Assembly: GCF_001905505.1 (NCBI RefSeq)
Contig: NZ_LIPG01000003.1
Coordinates: 248,001-312,000 of the forward strand
Source of the DNA: Streptomyces sp. CB02058
Lineage (GTDB): Bacteria > Actinomycetota > Actinomycetes > Streptomycetales > Streptomycetaceae
Length of the DNA: 64,000 nucleotides
Direction of reading: 5' to 3'
This document shows positions 25,670 through 33,640 of the stretch, in pieces (within the stretch, counting starts at the first letter, position 1; each line of letters starts with the position of its first letter). The notes beneath the pieces are model-generated. The model did no database searches. It saw only the letters and a list, made by a program, of their open reading frames with translations, and had not been told where the DNA came from. The position numbers and the translations under genes were made by a program.

Positions 25670-25768
25670 CCGGAACCAGCGGGCCGGACGCCGCGCGGCG
25701 CGCCGTACGGGTGAACAGGGCTGGGGGATATATCTGTATTCGGTGCCCTTTGTTCCGGATCCCCCGTC

Positions 25769-28684
25769 GTGATCGCCCTCATCCTCAGCCATTTCGTCCT
25801 GGCGGCGTGCGCGGCGCCGCTCGTACGGCGGCTCGGCAGGTATGCCTTCGCCGTGCTCGCGCTGCCCCCGGCGGCCACCACCGTGTGGGCGGTGTCCGAG
25901 TGGGACGTCACCGAGTCGGGCCGTGCGGTCACCTGGTCCTGGGAGTGGATCGGCACGTACGACGTGTCGGTCGCCCTGCGCCTCGACGCACTCGCCGAGC
26001 TGATGGTGCTGCTCGCGGCCGGGGTGGGCATGCTCGTGCTGCTGTACTGCGTGTCCTACTTCGGCGACGACGCACCCCAACTGGCCTCCTTCGCCGGGAA
26101 TCTGCTGGCCTTCGCCGGCGCCATGCTCGCCCTCGTCCTCGCCGACGACCTCATCACCCTCTACGTGTTCTGGGAACTGACCACCGTCTTCTCCTATCTG
26201 CTGATCGGCTACAGCAGCGAACACAAGAAGAACCGCCGCTCCGCACTCCAGGCACTCACGGTCACCACGCTCGGCGGCCTCGCCATGCTGGTCGGCTTCC
26301 TCATCGTCGGAGAGGCGGCGGGCACCTACCGGATCTCCGAGATCCTCGCCGACCCGCCGGAGACGACCCTCGCCCTGTCCGTGGCCGTCGTCCTCGTGCT
26401 CTGCGGAGCGCTGTCCAAGTCGGCGATCTGGCCCTTCAGCCTCTGGCTGCCGAACGCCATGGCCGCGCCCACCCCCGTCAGCGCCTATCTGCACGCCGCG
26501 GCCATGGTCAAGGCCGGTGTCTACCTCGTCGCGCGGCTGGCCCCCGCCTTCGCCGACGTACCCGTCTGGCGGCCGGTCGTCCTCGTGCTCGGCACCGCGA
26601 CGATGATCCTCGGGGGCTGGCGTGCCCTGCGCCTCCACGACCTGAAACTCGTGCTCGCCTACGGCACCGTCAGCCAGCTCGGCTTCCTCACCGTCCTCGC
26701 CGGGGCCGGGAACCGGGACGCGGCACTGGCCGCCGCCGCGATGATCCTGGGGCACGCCCTCTTCAAGGCCGCGCTGTTCCTCGTCGTCGGCATCGTGGAC
26801 CACTCCGCAGGCACGCGGGACCTGAGGAAACTCTCCGGCCTCGCCCGCAGCACGCCGTACGTCTGCGCGGTGGCCGTGCTCGCGGCGGCGTCCATGGCCG
26901 CCCTGCCACCCATGCTCGGATTCGCCGCCAAGGAGGCCGCTTTCCACGCGCTGCTCCACGGCGACGTCGTCGACCGCTGGGTGCTGGCCGGAACCGTCGT
27001 CGGCTCGGTGCTGACCGTCGCCTACACCCTGCGCTTCGTCTGGGGCGCGTTCGCCCGCAAGCCCGGCGTGGCCGACACCCCCGTCCACCCCGTCGGCGCC
27101 GCCATCCTGGGCCCGCCCGCCGTGCTCGCCGTCGCGGGGCTGGTCCTCGGCCCCGGCGTCGGATGGACCGACCACCTCTTCGCCGCGTACGCCGATGTCT
27201 TCCCCGCCCCCGCGCACCCCTTCCACCTCGCGCTCTGGCACGGCTTCGGGACCGCCCTGCTGCTCTCCGCCGTCACCTGGGCCGGAGGCGCGCTGCTCTT
27301 CGCGGGGCGCGCGGCGGTCACCCGGATCTCCCGGCGCGTGGCCTGGCCGACGGCGGACAGCGTCTTCGGGCACCTGCTGCTCGGCCTGGAACGCCTCGCC
27401 CTCCAGCTCACCGGATTCGTCCAGCGCGGCTCGCTCTCCGGCTACCTGGCCATCACCCTGACGGCGATGCTGGCCGGCCAGCTGGCGGTCCTGGTCACGG
27501 ACCGCCCCTGGGAGGGAGGGGTCGCCCCCCGGGTGTGGGACGTCCCGCTCCAGGGCGCGGTGGCCGCGCTGACCTGCGCCGCCGCCCTCTCCTGTCTGAC
27601 CGTCAGCCGCCGGATGAAGGCCGTCGTCCTGGCGGGCCTGACCGGATACGGGGCCGCGCTCCTCTTCGTCGTACAGGGCGCGCCCGACCTGGCGCTCACC
27701 CAGTTCTGCGTGGAGACCGTGTCGATGATCGTGTTCGTGCTGGTCCTGCGCCGGATGCCGGTGCGCTTCGAGGAGTCGATCGGCACCTGGCGCCGGTCCC
27801 TGCGCATCCCGGTGGCGCTGGGCGCGGCGGCGACGATCGGTGTGTCCGTGTGGGCGGCGGGTGCCGCACGCGTCGCCGAGCCCGCGGGCACGGCGATGGT
27901 CGAGGAGGTCGCCCACCACGGCCTCAAGGACGTGGTGGCCACCATCCTGGTCGATCTGCGCGCCTGGGACACGATGGGGGAGTCCGCCGTCCTCGCCGCG
28001 GCGGCGATCGGGGTCACCAGCCTCATCTATCTGCACCGCCGCAGCGAGACGTCCTTCAGCAGGGAGGAGCTGCGGGGGGAGACCGCCTGGGCGATGTCGG
28101 CCCACCCGCTCTCCGGCCTGCCGCAGGGCGACGACACCGCGCCCGAACGCAGCTGGCTGGCCGCCGGTGCCACGCTCGCGCCCGAACACCGCTCCGTCGT
28201 CTTCGAGGTGGTGGGCCGGCTGCTCTTCCACCCCATCCTGGTGCTCTCCCTGTATCTGCTGTTCTGCGCGGAGAACATGCCGGGCGGCGGCTTCGTCGCG
28301 GGTCTCGTGGCCGGACTCGGACTCATCACCCGCTATCTGGCGGGCGGAAGGTTCGAGCTGGCGGAGGCCGCGCCGCTCCAGCCCGGACTCTTCACCGGGC
28401 TCGGACTGTTCGTGTCCACCGCGGTCGCCCTCGGGGGTCTCGCCGAGGGGACGGTGCTGCACGCCTGGACCTACCACGGGAGGCTGCCCGTCTTCGGCGA
28501 CTACCACCTGAGCACATCGGTCCTCTTCGACTTCGGCGTCTATCTGCTGGTGCTCGGCGTGGTCCTGGACATCGTGCGGGCGCTCGGCGCCAAGATCGAC
28601 CGGCAGATCGAACGGGAGGCGGGCGCACTGGCCCCCGCGACGGGCCCGGGTACCGGCACGGGAACGGGGGAGCCGAACCGATGA
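25769..28684 (+). CDS. mrpA: Mrp-type Na+/H+ antiporter subunit A with fused B domain
   Basis: The 971-residue, roughly 20-helix membrane protein is related to complex I NuoL. Conserved parts include FWELTTVFSYLLIGY near residue 130 with the key glutamate, the core AMVKAGVYLVARL with the TM lysine, LAYGTVSQLGFL, and LGHALFKAALFLVVG. The C-terminal region (FHPILVLSLYLLF followed by NMPGGGFVAGLVAG) is the MrpB-like domain, so A and B are fused, as usual in actinobacteria. The GTG start at 25769 opens an operon mrpACDEFG in which every junction is a 4-nt overlap. The complex exchanges cytoplasmic Na+ for protons. Confidence 0.95.
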   Translation: MIALILSHFVLAACAAPLVRRLGRYAFAVLALPPAATTVWAVSEWDVTESGRAVTWSWEWIGTYDVSVALRLDALAELMVLLAAGVGMLVLLYCVSYFGDDAPQLASFAGNLLAFAGAMLALVLADDLITLYVFWELTTVFSYLLIGYSSEHKKNRRSALQALTVTTLGGLAMLVGFLIVGEAAGTYRISEILADPPETTLALSVAVVLVLCGALSKSAIWPFSLWLPNAMAAPTPVSAYLHAAAMVKAGVYLVARLAPAFADVPVWRPVVLVLGTATMILGGWRALRLHDLKLVLAYGTVSQLGFLTVLAGAGNRDAALAAAAMILGHALFKAALFLVVGIVDHSAGTRDLRKLSGLARSTPYVCAVAVLAAASMAALPPMLGFAAKEAAFHALLHGDVVDRWVLAGTVVGSVLTVAYTLRFVWGAFARKPGVADTPVHPVGAAILGPPAVLAVAGLVLGPGVGWTDHLFAAYADVFPAPAHPFHLALWHGFGTALLLSAVTWAGGALLFAGRAAVTRISRRVAWPTADSVFGHLLLGLERLALQLTGFVQRGSLSGYLAITLTAMLAGQLAVLVTDRPWEGGVAPRVWDVPLQGAVAALTCAAALSCLTVSRRMKAVVLAGLTGYGAALLFVVQGAPDLALTQFCVETVSMIVFVLVLRRMPVRFEESIGTWRRSLRIPVALGAAATIGVSVWAAGAARVAEPAGTAMVEEVAHHGLKDVVATILVDLRAWDTMGESAVLAAAAIGVTSLIYLHRRSETSFSREELRGETAWAMSAHPLSGLPQGDDTAPERSWLAAGATLAPEHRSVVFEVVGRLLFHPILVLSLYLLFCAENMPGGGFVAGLVAGLGLITRYLAGGRFELAEAAPLQPGLFTGLGLFVSTAVALGGLAEGTVLHAWTYHGRLPVFGDYHLSTSVLFDFGVYLLVLGVVLDIVRALGAKIDRQIEREAGALAPATGPGTGTGTGEPNR

Positions 28685-29277
28685 CCATGAGCGTCTCGCT
28701 CCTCGCCACCGCCGTCGTGCTCTGCGCGGTCGGCGGCATCCTCATGCTCACCCGCCCGCTCACCCGCATCCTGCTCGGCGCGGTGATCGCGGGCAACGGC
28801 ATCAATCTGCTGGTCCTCTCGTCGACCGGCTCGGCAGGCGCCGCCCCCCTCCTCTACGGAGTGCCGCTTGCCCGGGTCACCGACCCGCTGCCCCAGGCCA
28901 TCGCCCTCACCGCCATCGTCATCACCCTGGCCACCACGGCCTTCCTGCTCGCCATGGCCTACCGCAGCTACCAGCTGACCGGCACGGACGAGGTGCACGA
29001 CGACCTGGAGGACCGGCGCATCTTCCTGCGCGCCGAGGTACTGGGCAGACGCGCCGAACTCCGGGAGGAGTACCGGGCGGAGTCCGGCCGTACGCGCTCG
29101 GACCGCGCGCGCTATCGGGCTGAACACCGCCGGCTGGCGGCCCGGCTGCGCGCCGACCGCGCACTCCAGGCCCGGGGGCGGGACGCCAGTGGCGACCTCT
29201 GGCACGACGTGCTGGGCGCCGACCCCGAGGACTACGTGAACGACGACACCAACGACGACCGAGGAGCCGCCGGATGA
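28681..29277 (+). CDS. mrpC: Mrp antiporter subunit C (NuoK-like)
   Basis: The 198-residue membrane subunit has three helices homologous to NuoK, with GNGINLLVLS in helix 2 and LPQAIALTAIVITLATTAF in helix 3. ATG 28681 overlaps the mrpA stop. A second ATG two codons later is possible. The usual MrpC is 110-120 residues. Here about 90 extra residues follow helix 3, very rich in Arg and Glu (RRAELREEYRAESGR, then RYRAEHRRLAARLRA) and probably forming a cytoplasmic charged helix. The open frame continues upstream antisense-like through mrpA, but that part is not coding. Confidence 0.93.
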   Translation: MTMSVSLLATAVVLCAVGGILMLTRPLTRILLGAVIAGNGINLLVLSSTGSAGAAPLLYGVPLARVTDPLPQAIALTAIVITLATTAFLLAMAYRSYQLTGTDEVHDDLEDRRIFLRAEVLGRRAELREEYRAESGRTRSDRARYRAEHRRLAARLRADRALQARGRDASGDLWHDVLGADPEDYVNDDTNDDRGAAG

Positions 29278-30923
29278 ACGCACTCGTGCCGCTGCCGGTC
29301 CTGCTGCCCCTCTGCGCCACCGGGCTGAGCCTCGCCTTCGGGACCCGGCTCGCGCGCTTCCAGCGCTTCATCAGTGTCGCCGTCCTCACCGCCGTGCTGG
29401 GGCTCTCGGTGGCGTTGATGATCGCCGCCGACCGGCAGGGCCCCCTCTCCGTCCACCTCGGCGACTTCGCACCGCCGCTCGGCATCACGCTCGTCGCGGA
29501 CCGGCTCTCCGGGCTGATGCTCACGGTGTCCTCCGCGGTCACCCTCTGCGTCCTGGTGTACTCGCTCGGCCAGGGCATGGCGGACCGGGACAAGGAGACT
29601 CCCGTCGCCGTCTTCCACCCCGCCTATCTCATCCTGGTCGCCGGGGTCTCCCTCACCTTCATCGCGGGCGACCTCGTCAACCTGTACGTCGGCTTCGAGA
29701 TCATGCTGGTCGCCAGCTTCGTCCTGCTCACGCTCGGCGGTACCGGCCCCCGGATCAGGGCGGGCTCGACGTACGTGATCATCTCGCTGTTCTCCTCGAT
29801 GCTGTTCCTGACGGCGATCGCCATGACCTACGCCGCCGCGGGCACCGCCAACTTCGCCCAGCTGGCCGTCCGGCTGCCCGATCTGCCCCTGGGTGTGCAG
29901 ACCCTGGTGCAGGCCATGCTGCTGACCGTCTTCGCCATCAAGGCGGCCGTCTTCCCGCTGGCCGCCTGGCTCCCCGACTCCTACCCGACCGCGCCCGCGC
30001 CCGTCACCGCCGTCTTCGCGGGCCTGCTGACCAAGGTCGGCATCTACTGCATGCTGCGCACCGAAACCCTGCTCTTCCCCGGCAACCGGCTCGGCGACCT
30101 GCTCATGGCCGTCGCCCTCGCCTCGATGATCGTGGGCATCCTCGGGGCGGTGGCCCAGACCGACCTGAAGCGGCTGTTCTCCTTCACCCTCATCAGCCAC
30201 ATCGGCTACATGGTCTTCGGCATCGGCCTCGCCACCCGTGAGGCGTACGGCGGCGCGATCTTCTACGTCGCCCACCACATCACCGTGCAGACCACGCTCT
30301 TCCTCGTCGCGGGGCTCATCGAACGCCGCGGCGGCACCAACGAGCTGACCCGGCTCGGCGGACTGGCCAGGGCGACCCCTCTGCTCGCGGTCCTCTTCTT
30401 CCTGCCCGCGATGAACTTCGCGGGCATCCCCCCGCTCTCCGGCTTCATCGGGAAGCTCGGGCTCATGCGGGCCGGTGTCGCCGACGGCAGCGCCTGGGCC
30501 TGGGTCCTCGTCGCGGGCGCGACCGTGACGAGCCTGCTCACCCTGTACGTGATGGCCAAGATCTGGAACCTCGCCTTCTGGCGCACCGAGCCGCCCGGCC
30601 AGGCCGCCTACGGCACCGTCCTGGAGACCGCCGACGAGACGGAGGACGACGACCCCGACACCGGTCCGGACCGCATTCCCGGCACGGGCGACGAGGGCGT
30701 GGGTCTGACCCCGGCCGGACAGACCGTCACCGCCACCCTGCACGGGCAGGCCGTCACCACCACGATCCACCCGCCCCGGCTCATGATCGCCGCCACCGCC
30801 GGCGCCGTCGCGCTCGGACTGGCCTTCACCGTCCTGGCCGGTCCGCTGACGGCCTTCACCGACCGTTCGGCAGCCGAGCTGATCGCGCGCCGGCCCTATG
30901 TGGAGGAGGTGCTCGGCCCGTGA
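29274..30923 (+). CDS. mrpD: Mrp antiporter subunit D
   Basis: The 549-residue NuoM/N-like subunit has about 14 helices. It contains LVNLYVGFEIMLVASF with the TM glutamate, VFAIKAAVFPLAAWLPDSYP with the lysine, and LFSFTLISHIGYMVFGIG. An acidic, helix-free insertion near residues 445-500 (TADETEDDDPDTGPD) sits before the last membrane segment, which is an elaboration over Bacillus MrpD. ATG 29274 overlaps the mrpC stop. It forms one of the two ion-translocating antiporter-like modules together with MrpA. Confidence 0.95.
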   Translation: MNALVPLPVLLPLCATGLSLAFGTRLARFQRFISVAVLTAVLGLSVALMIAADRQGPLSVHLGDFAPPLGITLVADRLSGLMLTVSSAVTLCVLVYSLGQGMADRDKETPVAVFHPAYLILVAGVSLTFIAGDLVNLYVGFEIMLVASFVLLTLGGTGPRIRAGSTYVIISLFSSMLFLTAIAMTYAAAGTANFAQLAVRLPDLPLGVQTLVQAMLLTVFAIKAAVFPLAAWLPDSYPTAPAPVTAVFAGLLTKVGIYCMLRTETLLFPGNRLGDLLMAVALASMIVGILGAVAQTDLKRLFSFTLISHIGYMVFGIGLATREAYGGAIFYVAHHITVQTTLFLVAGLIERRGGTNELTRLGGLARATPLLAVLFFLPAMNFAGIPPLSGFIGKLGLMRAGVADGSAWAWVLVAGATVTSLLTLYVMAKIWNLAFWRTEPPGQAAYGTVLETADETEDDDPDTGPDRIPGTGDEGVGLTPAGQTVTATLHGQAVTTTIHPPRLMIAATAGAVALGLAFTVLAGPLTAFTDRSAAELIARRPYVEEVLGP

Positions 30924-31552
30924 GGCGCCTGATCACCCTGTCGTACCGCAATCCCCATCTGCCCCCGTACAGCGTCGAGTTCGCCGGTCGCAGGCGCCGC
31001 GTGCTCGATCTCCCGCTGATCGCCTGGCTCACCTTCATCTGGGTCCTGCTCTGGTCCACATTGACCTGGGCCAACGTCGTCACCGGCGCGGTGGTCGCCA
31101 TCGTCGTCTGCCTGGCGTTCCCGCTGCCCCAGGTCGATCTGGGGCTGCGCCTGCACCCCTGGGGCATCCTGCTGCTCGCCGGTTATCTGCTGTACGACAT
31201 GTACACCTCGGGGGTGAAGGTCACCCGGCAGATCTTCTCCGACCGGCCGCACCGGCCCGCCGTCATCGGCGTACCGCTGCGCTGCCGCACCGATCTGATG
31301 CTCGCCGCGACCGCCGTGACCGTGTCCAACGTGCCGGGCGGCTCGGTCGTCGAGGTGCGCAGGGCAACGGCCACGCTCTTCCTGCACGTCCTCGACGCGG
31401 ACCGGCCGGCCGAGCTGGAGGCCGCCAGACGCTCGGTCTGGAAGCTGGAGAAACTGACCGTGCGGGCGTTCGGCACCCCGGAGGAGATCGCGCGGGTGGA
31501 CGAGCCGCCGCCGCCGGTCCCCGGCTCCGACCACGCGGGGGAGGACGCATGA
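30920..31552 (+). CDS. mrpE: Mrp antiporter subunit E
   Basis: The 210-residue MrpE family protein has two or three N-terminal helices (LPLIAWLTFIWVLLWSTLTWA, then GILLLAGYLLYDMY) and a cytoplasmic domain with TDLMLAATAVTVSNVPGG, the family core. It starts at GTG 30920, overlapping the mrpD stop, and its own stop overlaps mrpF. The N-terminal 35 residues are charged and longer than in Bacillus MrpE. Confidence 0.93.
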   Translation: MRRLITLSYRNPHLPPYSVEFAGRRRRVLDLPLIAWLTFIWVLLWSTLTWANVVTGAVVAIVVCLAFPLPQVDLGLRLHPWGILLLAGYLLYDMYTSGVKVTRQIFSDRPHRPAVIGVPLRCRTDLMLAATAVTVSNVPGGSVVEVRRATATLFLHVLDADRPAELEAARRSVWKLEKLTVRAFGTPEEIARVDEPPPPVPGSDHAGEDA

Positions 31553-31872
31553 GCGGCCCCGAGACCGTCGACCGGGTGCTGATCACCGCCGCCGTCGTCC
31601 TTGTCGTCGTGGCGGGCGCACTGCTCTTCGTCCGGATCAGCCGCGGTCCCTCGATGCTCGACCGGGCCATCGGCCTCGATGTCTTCGCCGCCGTGATCAT
31701 CGCGGGGCTCGGCGCCAAGTCCGCCTTCGCCCGGGACCCGTTCTACTTCCCGATCATGCTGGTGCTCGCGTTCCTCGGGTTCACGGGGTCGGTGGGCATC
31801 GCCCGCTTCATCGCCGTACGCGACAAGCCCCGGCCGCGCCGCAAGCCCCTGGGCAGGGAGGGACGGAAATGA
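31549..31872 (+). CDS. mrpF: Mrp antiporter subunit F
   Basis: The 107-residue protein has three helices: VLITAAVVLVVVAGALLFV, MLDRAIGLDVFAAVIIAGLG and IMLVLAFLGFTGSVGIARF. The last two carry the MrpF signature. ATG 31549 lies in the mrpE 3' end. The subunit is part of the membrane complex and required for assembly. Confidence 0.93.
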   Translation: MSGPETVDRVLITAAVVLVVVAGALLFVRISRGPSMLDRAIGLDVFAAVIIAGLGAKSAFARDPFYFPIMLVLAFLGFTGSVGIARFIAVRDKPRPRRKPLGREGRK

Positions 31873-32261
31873 GCGTCTGGCTCCAGATCACGGACACGGC
31901 CGGGGCGGTTCTCGTGTTCCTCGGCGCGGCGATCTGCCTGCTCGGGGTGGTCGGCATGCTGAAGCTGCCGGACGTCCTCTCGCGCAGCCACGCCGCGACC
32001 AAGCCGCAGACCCTCGGGCTGCTGCTGGTGCTGGCCGGGGTCGCGCTGCGACTGCGCAGCGGCATGGACCTGGCGACGCTGGCACTCATCGGGTTCTTCC
32101 AGCTGATGACGGGCCCGGTCGCCGCACATCTGGTGGCGCGCTCGGCGTACCGGACGGGCCAGATCGAGCGCGGCGAGCTGCTCTTCGACGACCTGGACGC
32201 ACAGCTCACCGAACCGGGGCCGGAGCCCGGCACGGAGCGGGGGCCGGGCGAGCGCCCCTGA
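31869..32261 (+). CDS. mrpG: Mrp antiporter subunit G
   Basis: The 130-residue MrpG has three hydrophobic segments, including GAVLVFLGAAICLLGVVGM and the family motif LPDVLSRSHAATKPQTLG. The charged C-terminal 40 residues are variable. It is the last gene of the operon. 111 nt separate it from the phosphatidyltransferase gene. Confidence 0.93.
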   Translation: MSVWLQITDTAGAVLVFLGAAICLLGVVGMLKLPDVLSRSHAATKPQTLGLLLVLAGVALRLRSGMDLATLALIGFFQLMTGPVAAHLVARSAYRTGQIERGELLFDDLDAQLTEPGPEPGTERGPGERP

Positions 32262-32372
32262 GACTTCCGGCCTGCCACCGCCCCCTTTCCGCCCGCGTCC
32301 TGCGCATTTTCCCGCCGGTTCGCACCCTTTCTGCGATGATGCGGCGGGGTACCAACGGGCGCTGGGGGGCGT

Positions 32373-33104
32373 ATGTCGAGTACGGGTACGGTGCTGCGCG
32401 AACTGCGCGGGGCACAGAAGTCGTCCAAGGGTGTCTCGCTCTACTCGCGGTACGTGAACCGCCCGGCCGGGCGGCTGCTCGCGGCGGGCGCGTACCGTGC
32501 GGGACTGACACCCAATCAAGTGACGCTGATCAGTGCGGTGTTCACTCTTGCCTCGATCGCCGCGGTGGCACTCGCGGAGCCGTCCTGGTGGCTCGGCGCC
32601 GCCGTCTGGGCGGGCCTGGCCGTCGGCTTCGCCTTCGACTCGGCCGACGGGCAGCTCGCGCGGCTGACCGGGCGGGGCGGGCCGGACGGCGAGTGGCTCG
32701 ACCATGTGGTGGACTGCGCGAAGATGATCCTCGTCCACGCGGCCGTGCTGATCTGCTTCTACCGATTCGCCGAACTGCCCTCAGAGGGCTGGCTGTTGCT
32801 CCCGCTCGGCTTTCTCTTCACCGCTGTGCTCACCTTCTGCGCCGGGCTCCTGCGCGAGCAGCTCGGAAAGGCGGCGGCCCGCACCGCTCCGGCCGCACCC
32901 GGCCCCGCGGCTCCGGTGTCCCGGCTGCGGGCCGTGGCCCTGCTGCCCGCGGACTACGGGATCTTCTGCCTGGTCTTCCTGCTGCTCGGCGCACCCGGTG
33001 CCTTCCGCGCCGGGTACGCCGTGCTCGCGGTCGTGCACGCCGTGTTCCTCGTGGCGTTCCTGGCCAAGTGGTTCAGGGAGCTGAAAGTGCTCCGGGCCGG
33101 CTGA
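32373..33104 (+). CDS. CDP-alcohol phosphatidyltransferase family protein
   Basis: The 243-residue integral membrane enzyme has the complete catalytic motif D-x2-D-G-x2-A-R-x8-G-x3-D-x3-D, seen as DSADGQLARLTGRGG then DGEWLDHVVD (about residues 89-115). Such enzymes transfer a phosphoalcohol from a CDP-alcohol to an acceptor alcohol. Its convergent neighbour is a CDP-alcohol-forming cytidylyltransferase overlapping by 32 bp. The pair could supply and use CDP-glycerol or a related activated alcohol, perhaps for a phospho-substituted glycan or lipid. ATG 32373 follows a GGGGGCGT stretch. The acceptor is unknown. Confidence 0.9.
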   Translation: MSSTGTVLRELRGAQKSSKGVSLYSRYVNRPAGRLLAAGAYRAGLTPNQVTLISAVFTLASIAAVALAEPSWWLGAAVWAGLAVGFAFDSADGQLARLTGRGGPDGEWLDHVVDCAKMILVHAAVLICFYRFAELPSEGWLLLPLGFLFTAVLTFCAGLLREQLGKAAARTAPAAPGPAAPVSRLRAVALLPADYGIFCLVFLLLGAPGAFRAGYAVLAVVHAVFLVAFLAKWFRELKVLRAG

Positions 33105-33522
33105 CGAGCACGTCCAGTGCCCTGCGCAGCTGGGTGCTGGACGTGTGCACGGTGTACGGGAAGTAGACGACCTCCACCCCTACTTCGGCGAAGTCCCGCT
33201 CCAGGCGCAGGCCCTTCTCGGTGCCCCGCCAGTCGTCCCCCTTGAAGATGACGTCGAAGCGGACCTGCTGCCAGGTCTCCACCTTGTCCGGAACGGTCTC
33301 GACGAAGGCGGCGTCCACATGACGCACACTGCGCACGATCTCCAGCCGCTCGGGCAGCGGGATCACCGGCTTGTGGCCCTTGGCCAGGGCGGCCATCTCG
33401 TCGGAGACGACCCCGGCCACCAGGTAGTCGCACTGGCTGCGTGCGTGCCGCAGGATGTTCAGGTGTCCGACATGGAACAAGTCGTACACCCCCGGCGCGT
33501 ATCCGACTCTGTGCTGCACCAT
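33073..33522 (-). CDS. cytidylyltransferase, glycerol-3-phosphate type (TagD-like)
   Basis: The product is a 149-residue nucleotidyltransferase. The family fingerprint is complete: GVYDLFHVGHLNIL (HxGH) near residue 10, then a KGDDW segment and a PYTVHTSSTQLRR tail (the R-Y/S-x-S-S-T type signature). TagD-like enzymes make CDP-glycerol from CTP and glycerol-3-phosphate. I take ATG 33522 because GGGGGAGAG precedes it and the homologous part begins there. A longer frame adds 18 residues without homology. Its 3' end overlaps the CDP-alcohol phosphatidyltransferase gene by 32 bp tail-to-tail. Confidence 0.9.
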   Translation of the reverse strand: MVQHRVGYAPGVYDLFHVGHLNILRHARSQCDYLVAGVVSDEMAALAKGHKPVIPLPERLEIVRSVRHVDAAFVETVPDKVETWQQVRFDVIFKGDDWRGTEKGLRLERDFAEVGVEVVYFPYTVHTSSTQLRRALDVLVSRPGALSAP

Positions 33523-33640
33523 CCGTTCTCTCCCCCCACGGTGGAACTGGTGCAACGACCTTACTGTGAAGAACACTTGTGCATCCCGTGAACGGATAAG
33601 CTCGAAGAAGAGGCTGTTCCGGGGGGAAGGCGATCATCCG

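Noticed and set aside
25607..28507. A 966-codon open frame on the minus strand opposite mrpA, and similarly long antisense frames opposite pnkp, mmuM-hen1, cvnA, the LamG genes and the DUF5682-like gene
   Set aside because: They are mirror images caused by the GC-rich third positions of the real genes. They show no domains, have aberrant His/Arg/Gly-rich composition and no ribosome sites.
25711..28680. Upstream part of a 1188-codon plus-strand frame ending with mrpC
   Set aside because: Only the part from 28681 is MrpC. The preceding part overlaps mrpA in another frame and is arginine-rich nonsense.
32347..32352. GGGTAC as a SigB-type -10 before the phosphatidyltransferase gene
   Set aside because: No GNNTN-like -35 lies at 14-16 bp. 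GGGTAC occurs by chance in GC-rich DNA.
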